Source: Myxocyprinus asiaticus
Taxonomy: Eukaryota; Chordata; Actinopteri; Cypriniformes; Catostomidae
Direction of reading: 5' to 3'
Assembly (NCBI RefSeq): GCF_019703515.2
Contig: NC_059358.1
Span: 45,704,594 to 45,768,593 of the forward strand
Length of the DNA stretch: 64,000 nucleotides
Below, piece by piece: positions 21,112-31,920 of this stretch. Position 1 is the first letter of the stretch; the number at the start of each line of letters is the position of its first letter. Under the pieces are notes generated by a model. That model saw only the letters and a program-made list of their open reading frames with translations. It was not told the origin of the DNA and searched no databases. The position numbers and the translations under genes were made by a program.

Positions 21112-22315
21112 TTAATTAATTTGCATATATTTAATCGTTTCTGTCCCTCTCCACTGCTCCCCCTGGCAACCTTCTAGGAAGGCCAAATAAGTGCCCCACT
21201 TTTTACCATATGCACCCAAACTACCCAGCCGTCTATGTGTCATCTCTTCAAAAGCCGCCACTCTGTCCAACTCAGTGCACCACTCATGAAATGAGGGCTC
21301 ACCAGCCAACTTCCATCCCCTAAGAATTACCTGCCTGTCGATCAACATGCTGGTAAGGACCCAGTTTTTTATATGATTGTTCATTATGTTAATACCCAGT
21401 GCTCAAGACTTCAGAGATAAAATTCTGAACCCTCGACCAAAACTCTTGAATCTTAGTACAGAACCAAAAAACATGGGCTATGTCCCCATCCTCCAACTGG
21501 CATCGCCAGCAAGTAGGTGTGTCTTTAAGGCCAAGTCTGTACAATATAGAGGGAGTCTTATAAAAACAATGCAGTATCTTAAATTGAATGAGGCGCACCC
21601 TTGCATCCCTAGACATAGACTTGACATTTTTTAAATGCTACCCCATTCTCTATCTTCCAGTACTAAATCCTCTCTCCCATAACTTCTTAAGAAATGTTAA
21701 AACCGCATCCCCTAGACTCTGAATTAGTAAGGAATAGTATGCTGAAGCTTCATGACCTTTTCTAAAAGCAGCAAGCACGATCTCAAGAGTGTCCACCGCT
21801 TTAGGGGGCTGCGTACTACACCCAAAGGTGGTACAGTGTAGATGGTGCAGCTGTAAGTACCTGAAGAATTGAGATCTGGGAATCCTAAACTGATGTATTA
21901 TATTTTCAAAGGATCTCAACGTTCCATTTTCATACAGGTCACCCAGCATAGCAACACCCTTCTCAATCCATTCTGTCCAGCAGAAAGGGGACTTGTTAAT
22001 GCACAATTTAGGGTTCAACCAAATACTTGCGGCAGCGTTCAGGTAAATGTCCGAATTGAACACACGGAAACTTTTGTCTACACTAAATGCATGTGCGAGA
22101 TAATGGGATGTGTCTTTACTTCTCTGGGCAGCTTGATAGAAAGACTTTGTAATGGCAAGGGCCTCCTGTTCAATAAAAAGCCAGGGAGGGGCTCTCTCAG
22201 GTGGAAGTGGCCAATGTGTCAAATGTCTGAGACCAAAAGTATAATAGTAAAACAAAATCTTGGGGAGACCTAACCCACATTTGTCAATTGGCCTATTTAA
22301 CTTACTGGAATGCAA
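21112..22315 (-). pseudogene. L1 ORF2 C-terminal region, copy C
   Basis: In minus-strand order this has KLNRPIDKCGLGLPKILFYY and QEALAITKSFYQAAQRSKDT (21650-22315), then RDARVRLIQFKILHCFYKTP with the Cys/His motif CWRCQLEDGDIAHVFWFC (21389-21616). It ends with LIDRQVILRGWKLAGEPSFH to LAFLEGCQG (21112-21384). The C-terminal Cys/His knuckle typical of L1 ORF2 is intact here. Two frame breaks separate the three parts. Confidence 0.85.
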
Positions 22316-23705
22316 TCAAGGGCGTTTACCATTCCAAATAAAGTATTTAGCTATACTACCAAATTATTCAAAATAAAAGAGGGGAACTTCAATGGGGAGA
22401 GATTATAGTAGGTAGTTGAATTTTGGAATACAATTCATTTTTATAACATTAACCTTTCCAGTCACAGATAAATGTAGTAAAGCCCACCTGTCCACATAAA
22501 TCGAAAACCTTTTTATTAAAGGATCAAAATTAAGTCTAATTAATCATTAAAATTTGCTGGAAATAAAATTCCCAAACACTTAATGCCCTGCTTGGGCCAC
22601 TGGAAAGTGCCCAGTTGAAAAGCCGTTACAGGGCAATATGCTGTCAGAGACAAAGCTTCGGATTTAGACCTATTCACTCTGTATCCTGAGAACTTAGAAA
22701 AGGAATTAATAATTCTGTGGAGGCAAGGCATAGATCTAGTAGGGTCGGAGACAAATAATAAAATATAATCTGCGTAAAGTAAAAGCTTATGCGCCACACC
22801 TCCCACCATCACCCCTGGAAAATCATCATCCTTTCTTATCACGGCTGCTAATGGTTCCAGGGCAAGACAGAACAATAACGGGGAAAGAGGGCAAATAATC
22901 TGAAATTAATCCATTCGTTTGAACTGCCGCTACCGGGTGTCTTTAAAGTAACTTAATCCACCCAATAAAAGTATTCCTGAACCCATACATTTCCAAAATC
23001 TTAAAAAGATAATCCCATTCTACCATATCAAATGCCTTTTCGGCATCAAGTGAGATGGCAGCGACCGGAGTCTGATCATTCGCCACTGCCCACTATGGCC
23101 CCGAATAAACCCCACCTGATCTATATGTATAAGAGATGTCATAACTTTACTTAATCGGTAAGCCAAAATCTTTGACAATATTTTAACGTCTAGTTGGATC
23201 AGGAAACTGTATGGTAACTCTTACACTCACTTGGATCTTTGTCCTTTTTAAGAATCGGACTAATCAGGGCTTGTGTCATGGTTGGCGGAAGCTTTCCATT
23301 CTTTAATGATTCCGTATAAACTTCTAGCAAAAGCGGAGCCAGTTCAGTAGCATAAGATCTAAAAAATTCAGCGGCAAAGCCGTCTGGCCCCAGAGACTTG
23401 CCTGTAGGCAAGGCCTTAATTACCTCGCCAAGCTCCTCCAAGGTTATCTCAGAATCAAGATAATTTTTTTGCTCAGTCGTCAGTTTAGGAAGTTCTAATG
23501 CTTCCACAAAGTTTCTAATATCCTCATCCATAGACGAAAATGTGGAACTATAGAGATCAAGATAGAATTCTTTAAAAGCATTACTGATATCAATGGTTGA
23601 GGTAAATATTTCACCACCAGCAGGTTTCACTGAGGGAATGGTAGAAAAAGACTCTCTCTTTTTTATATATCTAGCCAGAGTTTTCCTGCCTTGTCCCTTA
23701 CTCAA
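22316..23705 (-). pseudogene. L1 ORF2 reverse transcriptase, copy C
   Basis: The upstream RT part (23199-23705) shows LARYIKKRESFSTIPSVKPA, LPTGKSLGPDGFAAEFFRSY and PPTMTQALISPILKKDKDPS. Motif A lies in the frame-broken stretch near 23040. The downstream part (22540-22875) shows FCLALEPLAAVIRKDDDFPG and the catalytic motif C as LLLYADYILLF. Motif C should be YADD, so the second aspartate is replaced by Tyr and the enzyme would be inactive. Stops and frameshifts are also present. Confidence 0.85.
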
Positions 23706-24454
23706 GTCGTCAAGTAATTTTTATTTGAACAGCGCCTTTCACAACACACATCGTTTCAAAGCAGCTTTACAGAAAATCATGCATTAACAGAAAATGAAAC
23801 TGTAATATCTATAATGTCTTAGAGTCATCATTATGTAGTTTGATCAAATACGATTGTGAATTGTGTTTAAATATAAGTAATTAAATAATAATTGTATTTA
23901 GAAACCCAGTGAGCAAGCCGAAGGCAACAGTGGCAAGGAACACAAAACTCCATAAGATGTTGGTTAATGGAGAAAAATAACATTGGGAGAAACCAGGCTC
24001 ACTGTGGGGACCAGTTCTCCTCTGCCTAACATCATGAATATAATGCCAATATTACTTAATTATGTATAGTGCAAGTCATGGTTTAAAATTATTAAACTAA
24101 GTAAGTGTTAAGGGTCAATGTTTAAACAAAGATTTTGTAAGAACTGTAAGAAGTTCATCCTGGATTAACTGCAGAAGTTCACATAGATGCATTGGCCTTT
24201 GTTAGTTGGCTGATGAAGGCTTTTGTTGGCAATTTATTGATAGTCTATGTATTCCATTATAAGAGTGCAGTCCATCATTAGACCAAGGTGATGCAGGCAG
24301 TGATCAGTGAGGTGCATCGCAGTTCAACCGGCCAGTAATTTTGGTGAGGTCTATCCTAAATTCAAGGTTCAGGCAATGCCATATGATGTATCCCATGTCT
24401 TATGGTTGGAGTTGGCATCAGTTCATCCTCTGAAGTCCATCGTAATAGACTGAA
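23706..24454. mobile_element. 749-bp non-autonomous repeat inserted in L1 copy C
   Basis: It contains the familiar fish repeat blocks 'aaagcagctttacagaaaat', 'gagcaagccgaaggcaacag', 'ggagaaaccaggctcactg' and 'ccagttctcctctg'. Flanking octamers TTACTCAA (23698-23705) and TGACTCAA (24455-24462) differ at one base and correspond to a single octamer in L1 copy D-type sequence. They are most simply an 8-bp target duplication, which would suggest a hAT-like mode of insertion. A short fragment of the same family lies at 42617-42725. Confidence 0.7.
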
Positions 24455-24834
24455 TGACTCAAAGTATGACTGTCTTGCCCTGAATAGGCAAAACTCCACC
24501 TTCCGCAACAAAATTGTATTATATCTGTATTTCAATCGGGTCAATTTCCTGAGGCCATTAGACAAAATTCGCTGCTTCAGCTCTGCCTCGGCACTTTTAA
24601 TATTCCCTTCCAATTCCACGAGTTCTTGTGCTTTGGACTTTTTGATAAATGAGGCATACTGTATGATCCGGCCCCTAAGAACCACCCACAGAGGATACTA
24701 AGGACAGTTGGTCTCCATATAGACATTGATTTCAGCCTTTAAAATTTGTTGGAATTCAGCATTTTGTAAAAGGGATTTATTAAAGCACCAACTATATGAT
24801 TTCCTTTTCTCCATATGTGGCAACACCTCTAAAC
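24455..24834 (-). pseudogene. L1 ORF2 region between endonuclease and RT, copy C
   Basis: The minus-strand translation reads LRGRIIQYASFIKKSKAQEL, VELEGNIKSAEAELKQRILS and FCLFRARQSYFES, matching copy D at about 30580-30790. It is cut at 24454 by the 749-bp repeat and at 24835 by the Rex-like LINE. Confidence 0.8.
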
Positions 24835-25518
24835 TGTCAGTTTGCTGATGACACGACGGTGGTAGGTCTGATCACTGACAATGATGAAACAGCCTACAGA
24901 GAGGAGGTGCACACTCTGACACACTGGTGTCAGGAGCACAACCTCTCCCTCAACGTCAGTAAGACAAAGGAGCTTGTGGTGGACTTCAGGAGAAAAGACA
25001 GAGAACACAGTCCAATCACCATCAATGGAGCACCAGTGGAGAGAGTCAGCAGCTTCAAGTTCCTGGGTGTCCACATCACTGAGGAACTCACATGGTCCGT
25101 CCACACTGAAGTCGTTGTGAAGAAGGCTCATCAGCGCCTTTTCTTCCTGAGACGGCTGAGGAAGTTTGGAATGAACCGCCACATCCTCACACGGTTCTAC
25201 ACCTGCACTGTGGAGAGCATCCTGACTGGCTGTATCTCCGCCTGGTACGGCAATAGCACTGCCCACAACCGCAAAGCACTGCAAAGGGTGGTGCGAACTG
25301 CCAGACACATCATCGGAGGTGAGCTTCCCTCCCTCCAGGAAATATATACAAGGCGGTGTGTGAAAAAAGCTCGGAGGATCATCAGAGACTCCAGCCACCC
25401 GAGCCATGGGCTGTTCTCACTGCTACCATCAGGTAGGCGGTATCGCAGCATCAGGACCCGCACCAGCCGACTCCATGATAGCTTCTTCCCCCAAGCAATC
25501 AGACTTCTGAACTCTTGA
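24835..25518 (+). CDS. C-terminal part of a Rex/CR1-like LINE reverse transcriptase (open, truncated)
   Basis: An uninterrupted frame of about 228 codons contains the catalytic motif C as CQFADDTTVVG. WCQEHNLSLNVSKTKELVVD and FKFLGVHITEELTWSVHT follow, then a C-terminal domain ending FFPQAIRLLNS and a stop. This is the C-terminal half of a jockey/CR1-superfamily ORF2, probably Rex1-like. The frame is open upstream to 24796 only because 13 codons of antisense L1 happen to be free of stops. The lack of stops suggests a fairly recent insertion. The copy lacks endonuclease and most of RT, so it cannot act alone. Confidence 0.85.
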   Translation, partial: CQFADDTTVVGLITDNDETAYREEVHTLTHWCQEHNLSLNVSKTKELVVDFRRKDREHSPITINGAPVERVSSFKFLGVHITEELTWSVHTEVVVKKAHQRLFFLRRLRKFGMNRHILTRFYTCTVESILTGCISAWYGNSTAHNRKALQRVVRTARHIIGGELPSLQEIYTRRCVKKARRIIRDSSHPSHGLFSLLPSGRRYRSIRTRTSRLHDSFFPQAIRLLNS

Positions 25519-26069
25519 TCTCCCACGATCAAAATACATCATCCCTGCACTTTATTACTCTTTTATCTCACACCGGACTGTCATAAATTATATTACTGTC
25601 ATTATATTATGTCTCTCTTAACAACTGACTATCAACCGACAGCCTGAATGTCAATACAGTACAATACTGTACATTCTATATATATACTTTTTTCATATAT
25701 ATTTTAATTTTTATTGAATAATGTGTATCTATATAGTATCTATATAGTAAAAAAAAACAAAAAAAAAAACAAAAACAGCATATTGTATACTGTGCAATGT
25801 ATGTTATTATTGTATATTGTTGAGTGTAATTATGTATAACAGATGTTTAAATTGTGTTGTGTTAATTTGATGTTTTAAGTCGAGTTTAATTATGTATAAC
25901 AGATGTTTAAATTGCGTTGTGTTAATTTGATGTTTATTGTAGATTGGCATATGTCTCATCACTGTCACGACTGCTATGTTGATCGGAACTGCACCCAAGA
26001 ATTTCACACACCATTGCACTTGTGTATATGGCTGTGTGACAATAAAGTGATTTGATTTGATTTGATTTG
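24835..26069 (+). mobile_element. 5'-truncated Rex/CR1-group LINE inserted in L1 copy C
   Basis: The insertion starts mid-RT at CQFADDTTVVG and ends in the tail 'gatttgatttgatttga' after an AATAAA signal. AAAC lies on both sides (24831-24834 and 26070-26073), and the L1 sequence resumes directly. The 5' truncation plus repeated 3' tail is the standard product of target-primed reverse transcription. The plus orientation is opposite to the host L1. Confidence 0.88.
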
Positions 26070-26762
26070 AAACACACCAGGGTGTGATCTGAGACTAAAA
26101 TATTTCCAATTGAGCAATCAACAACAGATAAAATGAGGGGCTTAGATAAATCTTATGGACTGATGAAAAAAATGTATAGTCCCTCCCAGATGGGTTCAAA
26201 AGTCTCCAGATATCTGTAAGACCAAGATTTTTACACATCCTGTGAAGCATCAATGTTGCTCTAGGGGTCTTGCACACTTTTGCTTCACTATGATCAAGGA
26301 CTGAGTCCATCAAAAGATTAAAGTCTCCTCCCAATATTATATTATGAGGGGTGCCAGCTGCTTGCAACATCTCTTCAAGATCTATAAAAAAGGCCTGATC
26401 ATCAACGTTAGGTGCATAAATATTAGCCAAAAAAGACTTTGCCCCTGAATTTCAGCTAAAACAATAATGCCTCTTTCTAATTTGTCTTTAATCTGTTTGA
26501 GACATTTGAATTGTAGATATTTACTTATCAGTGTAATGACTCCCCTGCTCTTACTCGAGCAAGCACTATAGAAAAAATGCTCACCCCATATATTCCTTAA
26601 TTTTTCAGCTTCCTACGGAGAAAGATGCGTTTCTTGAAGAAACACTATATCATATTTCTTATGTTTAAGAAGAGAAATAACCTTCCTTCTTTTTATGGGG
26701 TGCCCCAACTAATTCACATTCCACATGGAGAGAGACAATCCACTCATACTAACATTTGACAT
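26070..26762 (-). pseudogene. L1 ORF2 endonuclease domain, copy C
   Basis: From the start codon at about 26762 the frame reads MSNVSMSGLSLSMWNVN and then a stop where copy D has Gly. Later parts show HKYDIVFLQETHLS-like sequence, NIILGGDFNLLMDS (catalytic Asp/Asn), LGLTDIWRLLNPSGRDYTFF and SSVHKIY. This is the apurinic-type endonuclease that nicks the target. At least one stop and several frameshifts break it. It is cut at its C-terminal side by the Rex-like LINE. Confidence 0.85.
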
Positions 26763-27513
26763 TTTGACATATAAGAAAAAACATAGATTGTGTGTCAAAA
26801 ACAAGATTATAAAGACCACATTTCAACATTAGTGCAACAATCAAACCCTGAACATAAAAAAAACCCAGAAAAAACAAAAACATGCGCATTAACACCGTGC
26901 ACAACAGCACCAACTGGCGTCCATCCCTCTAAACTCAAATAGTCCATGCACGCCTACGAGAACCCCTGCGACATCCTTGCCATCAGATTGTTCAAGTCCG
27001 GTGTTTCTCACAAATTTTGTGAGACAAAATTACACAGCAAAAGATCATCTATAAAACAAACTGTAGAGCCGAGGAGGGCGGGGCCGGGCTGGAATGAGAC
27101 ACACCCGGTCCCCAATCAGCCTGATGGGGCGCGCGAGGGATAAAGGCGGCCGGGGACGACAGTTCGAGAGAGAGAGAGAGAATTACAGTACAGCTGTCTG
27201 TAATTCTCTCTCTCTCTCGAACTGTCGTCCCCGGCCGCCTTTATCCCTCGCACGCCCCATCAGGCTGATTGGGGACCGGGTGTGTCTCATTCCAGCCCGG
27301 CCCCGCCCTCCTCGGCTCTACACAAACTCCAGCCAATAGGCGGATTAAGCACAGAGAGCGTGTAGGTTCATCCATAGAACTGTCCTGAAGGTGTGTTACT
27401 CTACAAAATAAACTCCAGCCGCTAGGCAGAGCCAGCACAAAAAGCAAACAGTCAAGCAAATGTTCATTGAGCCGGTCGACTTGGCTGCACATGAGTACAA
27501 CAAGATGGCATAC
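26763..27513 (-). other. L1 copy C spacer between ORF1 and ORF2, carrying a palindrome
   Basis: The minus-strand sequence 'gctttttgtgctggctctgc' and 'gcggctggagtttattttgt' matches the ORF1-ORF2 spacer of copy D (about 29755-29800). A 259-bp palindrome (27063-27321) is inserted here. No coding sequence is expected. Confidence 0.65.
27063..27321. mobile_element. 259-bp near-perfect palindrome (fold-back element) with 7-bp TSD
   Basis: The arms run from 'gtagagccgaggagggcggg' to 'gagagagagaattacag' and back to 'cctcggctctac', with a loop of about nine bases around 27189-27197. Only a few mismatches separate the arms, for example gcgcgcgag against the complement of ctcgcacgc. ACAAACT flanks both sides (27056-27062 and 27322-27328). 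It has no coding capacity. GC content is far above its surroundings. Related but less symmetrical GC-rich elements lie at 37872-38262 and 46588-46864. Confidence 0.9.
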
Positions 27514-28352
27514 TCACTCCATTGACTTTATGAAGGACATAGCTTGCTGTGGGCATGTGAATGTTTTATGGCCAGCCTTAGCATGTTTTCTCAGTTTGGC
27601 TGGGAATATCAGTGCAAAAGCGACCTTCCGTTGATGTAAAAGTTTCTTGCATTCCTTGAATCGATCACGTTTCTCTCTTGTCGAATTCACAAAGTCTGGG
27701 AACAAGAAAATGCTGTGGTTCTTCCAAGAAAGCCTTCCATTACTCCTTGCCTCGCATAACACAAGATCTTTATCGGATATCTCAGAAATTTGGCCAGAAT
27801 TGATTAGGGCCTGTCTCCCTCCGTGTATCTCCGAGCAGGAACTCTGTGAGCTCACTCAATTTACAGCTTATGGCCTGCTATATCGAGCAGATTCAGAAGG
27901 AGCCCATCAAGGAATTTCACCATATCCTGTCCCTCTTCACCCTCAGGAACTCTGACGATACAGATGTTATTCCACCATCTACGGTTCTCCATGTCCTCCA
28001 ACTTCTCCCAGACACGCTCCAAATCCACCTTGGTCACTAGTGGATTAGCAGATAATTCCCTCTCCGATGACTCCAGGTAATCAATCCGTTTCTCAACATC
28101 CCCCACTCTTGTACCCACATCAGAGAACTTCGCCTCCATGGTAATGATCGATCGACTTGTCACAGCAAGATCCTCTAAATCAGCAGTGAACTTTGTCAGC
28201 ATTACCGTCATGTTCAGCATCTCTCGCCGCATTTCCCGCACCTCGCTGTCTAAGTCGACTCCCAGGCTTGCGGCCTGCTCGGTGGCATCAGCATGAGCAT
28301 GTAAGGGTCTTTTAATGTCTCCAGAGCCTGAGGATTTTGAATTCTTTTACAT
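27514..28352 (-). pseudogene. L1 ORF1 (coiled-coil, RRM and C-terminal domain), copy C
   Basis: The minus strand gives ATG then TAA, then KNSKSSGSGDIKRPLHAHAD and a heptad-rich coiled-coil (LTKFTADLEDLAVTSRSI to ESSERELS). The RRM start is RRWWNNICIVRVPEGEEG, with DMVKFLDGLL, and the C-terminal domain has LSWKNHSIFLFPDFVNSTR and KKLLHQRKVAFALIFPAKLR. ORF1p binds L1 RNA as a trimer. The TAA at codon 2 and a frameshift near 27858 inactivate it. Confidence 0.85.
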
Positions 28353-28477
28353 ATTGTCCTCCTAGAACAAAGTGTATCGAATCTCACCGGTTTATGTCAT
28401 TAAAAGTATTAAAACAAGCAAAGGGCACAGAGCTCGCCGTTCACATGTCCGATAATCGCATGGCGTCACGTCATCCT
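28353..28477 (-). other. 5' UTR remnant of L1 copy C
   Basis: About 125 bp upstream of ORF1, ending where a Tc1-like derivative begins. It is too short to judge promoter content. Confidence 0.45.
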
Positions 28478-28690
28478 GGAAATGCCTTGTTGATGAGAGA
28501 GTTCAACAGAGAATGGCCAGACTGGTACGAGCTGACAGAAATCTAAAGTAACTCAGATAACCCCTCTGTACAATTGTAGTGAGCTGAAAATCGTCTCAGA
28601 ATGCACGTTGAACCTTGAGGCGGATGAGCTACAACAGCTACAACTTTATTAGGACCAGAGTGTTCCTAATAAAGTGGTCAGTGAGTGTAT
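28478..28690 (+). mobile_element. Internally deleted Tc1-like element fragment
   Basis: 'gccttgttgatgagagag', 'gagaatggccagactggta' and 'ctctgtacaattgtagtgag' match the N-terminal transposase region of a Tc1 family common in fish. They are followed directly by the right terminus 'cctaataaagtggtcagtga'. Most of the transposase and the left end are missing. The left edge abuts L1 copy C. Confidence 0.75.
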
Positions 28691-28789
28691 GTAGTGGTTC
28701 AAAAATGTGACTATGCGCATCGTGGAGATCAGACTTTTTTTGAAGTGTCTATCCAATACGTGAACTGTCCTACTCCTACATAATGCGGG
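28691..28789. other. Short spacer before the BEL LTR
   Basis: About 100 bp of unassigned sequence between the Tc1 derivative and the LTR. Its last five bases GCGGG may be one copy of a diverged 5-bp target duplication; GTGGG follows the 3' LTR. Confidence 0.35.
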
Positions 28790-29176
28790 TGTTAGAGCCA
28801 TTTTGTAAATATTTTGGGAAATGTATCTTGTAATTGTCTCTGGTTTTGTAAATATTTGGTGAATTTATTGTTTGTTATTCACATTTTTTTTCAGTATTTT
28901 GCTTGTGTTCTATTATCCATTTTGTGTAGTAGTAAGGGGGCGTGGTCACTGTAATTTAGGTGAAGGAAACAGGTGAGTCAGAAGAGCGGGAGGGAAACAG
29001 TTTTTAGACGGTGCATGTGTGCATGTGTTACCAAGGAACGTGTTTTTTGGAACTTTCTGTACTGTGAAGCTTCTATGGAATACTTTGTTTTGGTGGATAT
29101 GTTTTGTCAGAACAAAATGAACACTCGACATGCATCAACTAAACTCTATGTTTCATGGCATAACTTGGCCACTACA
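28790..29176 (+). repeat. 5' LTR of a BEL/Pao retrotransposon
   Basis: It starts TGTTAGAGCCATTTTG and ends TTGGCCACTACA. It aligns along its length with 36636-37008, sharing 'gggggcgtggtcactgtaat', 'gtactgtgaagcttctatgg' and 'gataggttttg'-like blocks ('ggtggatatgttttgt'). The TG...CA ends and the BEL pol region between the two copies identify them as LTRs. Confidence 0.88.
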
Positions 29177-29289
29177 TTAAGTCTATAAACTCCCTGGATT
29201 ACTGGATTGTGTATCGAAGATGCTGAAACGGCTGTGTGATGATCTCGAACAGCAGAAAATGGAATTCATCGGTTGGCATATGTATTTGA
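29177..29289 (+). other. BEL internal 5' stub (leader and gag start)
   Basis: After the LTR about 100 bp remain. A possible gag start reads MLKRLCDDLEQQKMEFIGWH from 29220 before the L1 sequence takes over. A primer binding site could not be assigned with confidence. Confidence 0.45.
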
Positions 29290-29669
29290 TCAAGCTGTGA
29301 TCCGAGTCTGCCTGACATAACAGGCCATAAGCTCACAGGGTTCTGGCTCACAGATCTGCAGAGGGAGACGGGCCCTGATCATTTCTGGCCAAATTTCTGA
29401 GATCATCCGATAAAGACCTTGTGTTACGCGAGGCGAGGAGTAAAGGAAGGCTTTCTTGGAAGAACCACAGCATTTTCTTGTTCCCAGACTTTGCGAATTT
29501 GACAAGAGAGAAACGTAAACGATTCAGGGAATGCAAGAAACTCTTACATCAACGGAAGGTCGCGTTTGCTCTGATGTTTCCGGCCATACTAAGAATAGAT
29601 ACTAAGGATGGATGTAGAGAATTTACATGCCCACAGCAAGCATTTTCCTACATAAAGACAATACAATGA
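29290..29669 (+). pseudogene. L1 ORF1 C-terminal fragment, copy D
   Basis: The C-terminal domain reads REARSKGRLSWKNHSIFLFP, FANLTREKRKRFRECKKLLH and RKVAFALMFPAILR, ending KTIQ and a stop. It aligns with copy C ORF1. The coiled-coil and RRM are absent because of 5' truncation, and a frame break lies near 29420. Confidence 0.85.
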
Positions 29670-29870
29670 GTAAGCCATTTGGTGATTTTCATGTTGCCAC
29701 CTAGTGTACGTGACATTGGAGTGAGTTTGACTGCCTGAAGAATTTTTTTTTGTTTTTTGTGCTGGTTCTGCTAGCGGCTGGAGCTTGTTTTGTGGAGGTA
29801 CACACCTTCGAGACAGTTAAGTGGATTTTTTTTTTTTTTTGACACAATCTATTTAATCTAATATGTCAAA

Positions 29871-30540
29871 ATGTCATATGGATTGTCTCTCTCCATGTGG
29901 AATGTGAATGGGTTGGGGCACCCCATAAAAAAATGTAAGAAATGTGATATAGTGTTTCTTCAAGAAACACATCTTTCCTTGCAGGAAGCTATGGGGTGGA
30001 CATGTTTTCTTTAGTGCTGGCTCAAGTAAGAGCAGGGGAGTCATTACATTGTTAAGTAAACATCTACAATTCAAATGTCTCAAACAGATTAAAGATAAAT
30101 TAGGAAGAGTAATTATTGTTTTAGCAGAAATTCAGGGGCAAAGGTTGATATAATATTGGGAGGAGACATTAATTTATTGATGGACTCAGTCCTTGATCAT
30201 AGTGAAGCAAATGTGTAAGTCCCCTAGAGCAACACTGATGCTTCATAGGATGTGTAAACATTTTGGTCTTACAGATATTTGGAGACTTTTGAACCCATCT
30301 GGTAGGGACTATACATTTTTTTCATCTGTCCATAAGATTTATTCTAGAATAGATTTTTCTAAGTCCCTCATTTCATCTGTTGTTGATTGCTCAGTTGGAA
30401 ACATTTTAGTCTCAGATCACGCCCTGGTGAGTTTAGAGGTGTTGCCACATATGGAGAAAAAGAAATCATATAGTTGTCGCTTTAATGTATCCCTTTTGCA
30501 AAATCCTGAATTCTAACAAATGCTAAAGGCTGAAATCAGT
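29871..30540 (+). pseudogene. L1 ORF2 endonuclease domain, copy D
   Basis: The start MSYGLSLSMWNVNGLGHP leads to CDIVFLQETHLSLQEA and then a stop. Further on are MDSVLDHSEA-like sequence, LTDIWRLLNPSGRDYTFFS, SVHKIYSRIDFSKSLI and VSDHALVSLEVLPHME with the conserved SDH catalytic motif. The frame is broken near 29995 and near 30200, where the central GGDFN segment is altered. Confidence 0.82.
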
Positions 30541-31920
30541 GTTTATATGGAGACCAACTGGTCCTCAATATCCTCTGTGGGCATGGCTCTTAGGGCTCAG
30601 ATCATACAGTATGCCTCATTCATCAAAAAATCCAAAGCACGGGAACTCGTGGAGTTGGAAAGGAATATTAAAAGTGCCGAGACAGAGCTGAAGCGCCGAA
30701 TGTCTTCTGGTGGCCTCAGAGAATTGACCTGATTGAAATACAGATATAATACTATTTTGTTGCTGAAGGTGGAGTTTTGGCTATTCAGGGCATTTTGATT
30801 CGGGGGACAAAGCAGGCAAGCTTTTGGCTAGATATATAAAGCAGAGAGAGTCTTTTTCTATTATTCCCTTAGTGAAATCTGCTGGTGGTGAAATATTTAC
30901 CTCAGCCATTGATATTAATAATGCTTTTAAAGAATTTTATCTTGATCTCTATAGTTCCACGTCTTCGTCTACTGATGAAGATATTATATTATATTATATT
31001 TTTTTAGACCTTATGCTACATAGCTGGCTCCACTTTTGTTAGAAGTTTACACGGAATCGTTACAGAATGGAAAGCTTCCGCCAACCATGACACAAGCCCG
31101 GATCAGTCTGATTCTTAAAAAGGACAAAGATCCAAGCGAGTGTAAGAGTTACTGTCCAATTTCCCTGATCCAGCTAGATGTTAAAATATTGTCAAAAATT
31201 TTGGCTAATCAATTAAGTAAAGTTGTGACATCTCTTATACATATAGATCAGGTTTATTCGGGGTCGCAGCTCTTCTGAAAACATTAGGCGTTTCATCAAT
31301 ATCATGTGTTTAGTGGCGAATGATCAGACTCTGGTCGCTGTCATCTCACTTGATGCCAAAAAGGCGTTTGATATGGTAGAATGGGATTATCTTTTTAAGA
31401 TTCTGGAAATGTATGGGTTTGGGAGTATGTTTATTGGATGGATTAAGATACTTTATAGACACCCTGTAGCGGCGGTACAAACAAATGGATTAATTTCAGA
31501 TTAGTTTTACTCTGGATAGGGGCACCCGGCAGGGTTGTCCTCTTTCCCCATTATTGTTCTGTCTTGCCCTGGAACCATTAGCAGCCGCAATAAGAAAGGA
31601 GGATGGTTTTCCAGAGGTGATGGCAGGAGGTATGACGCATAATCTTCTAATTTACACAGATGATATTTTATTATTCGTCTCTGACCCTACTAGATCTTTG
31701 CCTTGCCTCCACAGAATTATTAATTCTTTTTCTAAATTCTCAGGAAGAAAAGTCAATTGGTCTAAATCTGAAGCTTTGGCTCTGACAGCGTACTGCCCAG
31801 TAACAGCTTTCCAGCCAGGCACCTTCCAGTGGCCCAAACAGGGCATTAAGTATTTGGGTATTTTATTCCCAGCAAATTTGTCTGATTTAGTTAAGAGTTC
31901 ATTTTGACCCTTTAATAAAA
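30541..31920 (+). pseudogene. L1 ORF2 reverse transcriptase, copy D
   Basis: In order this has IQYASFIKKSKARELVELER, LARYIKQRESFSIIPLVKSA, NGKLPPTMTQARISLILKKD and KSYCPISLIQLDVKILSKIL. Motif A is [19 protein letters not shown] at about 31340. Motif C is NLLIYTDDILLFVSD, that is YTDD with both aspartates kept. A deletion removes the GPDG region near 31000. Many frameshifts are present. Confidence 0.85.

Larger units (their letters stand above)
20985..28477 (-). mobile_element. Nearly full-length L1 LINE (copy C), dead, with three insertions
   Basis: On the minus strand it reads 5' UTR fragment, ORF1 (28352-27514), intergenic, ORF2 (26762-21112) and 3' UTR ending near the complement of 'gaccactgggatgt'. 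It is interrupted by a 259-bp palindrome (27063-27321), a Rex-like LINE (24835-26069) and a 749-bp repeat (23706-24454). It is the most complete of four L1 copies here, but ORF1 has a stop as its second codon and ORF2 has many breaks. Confidence 0.88.
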
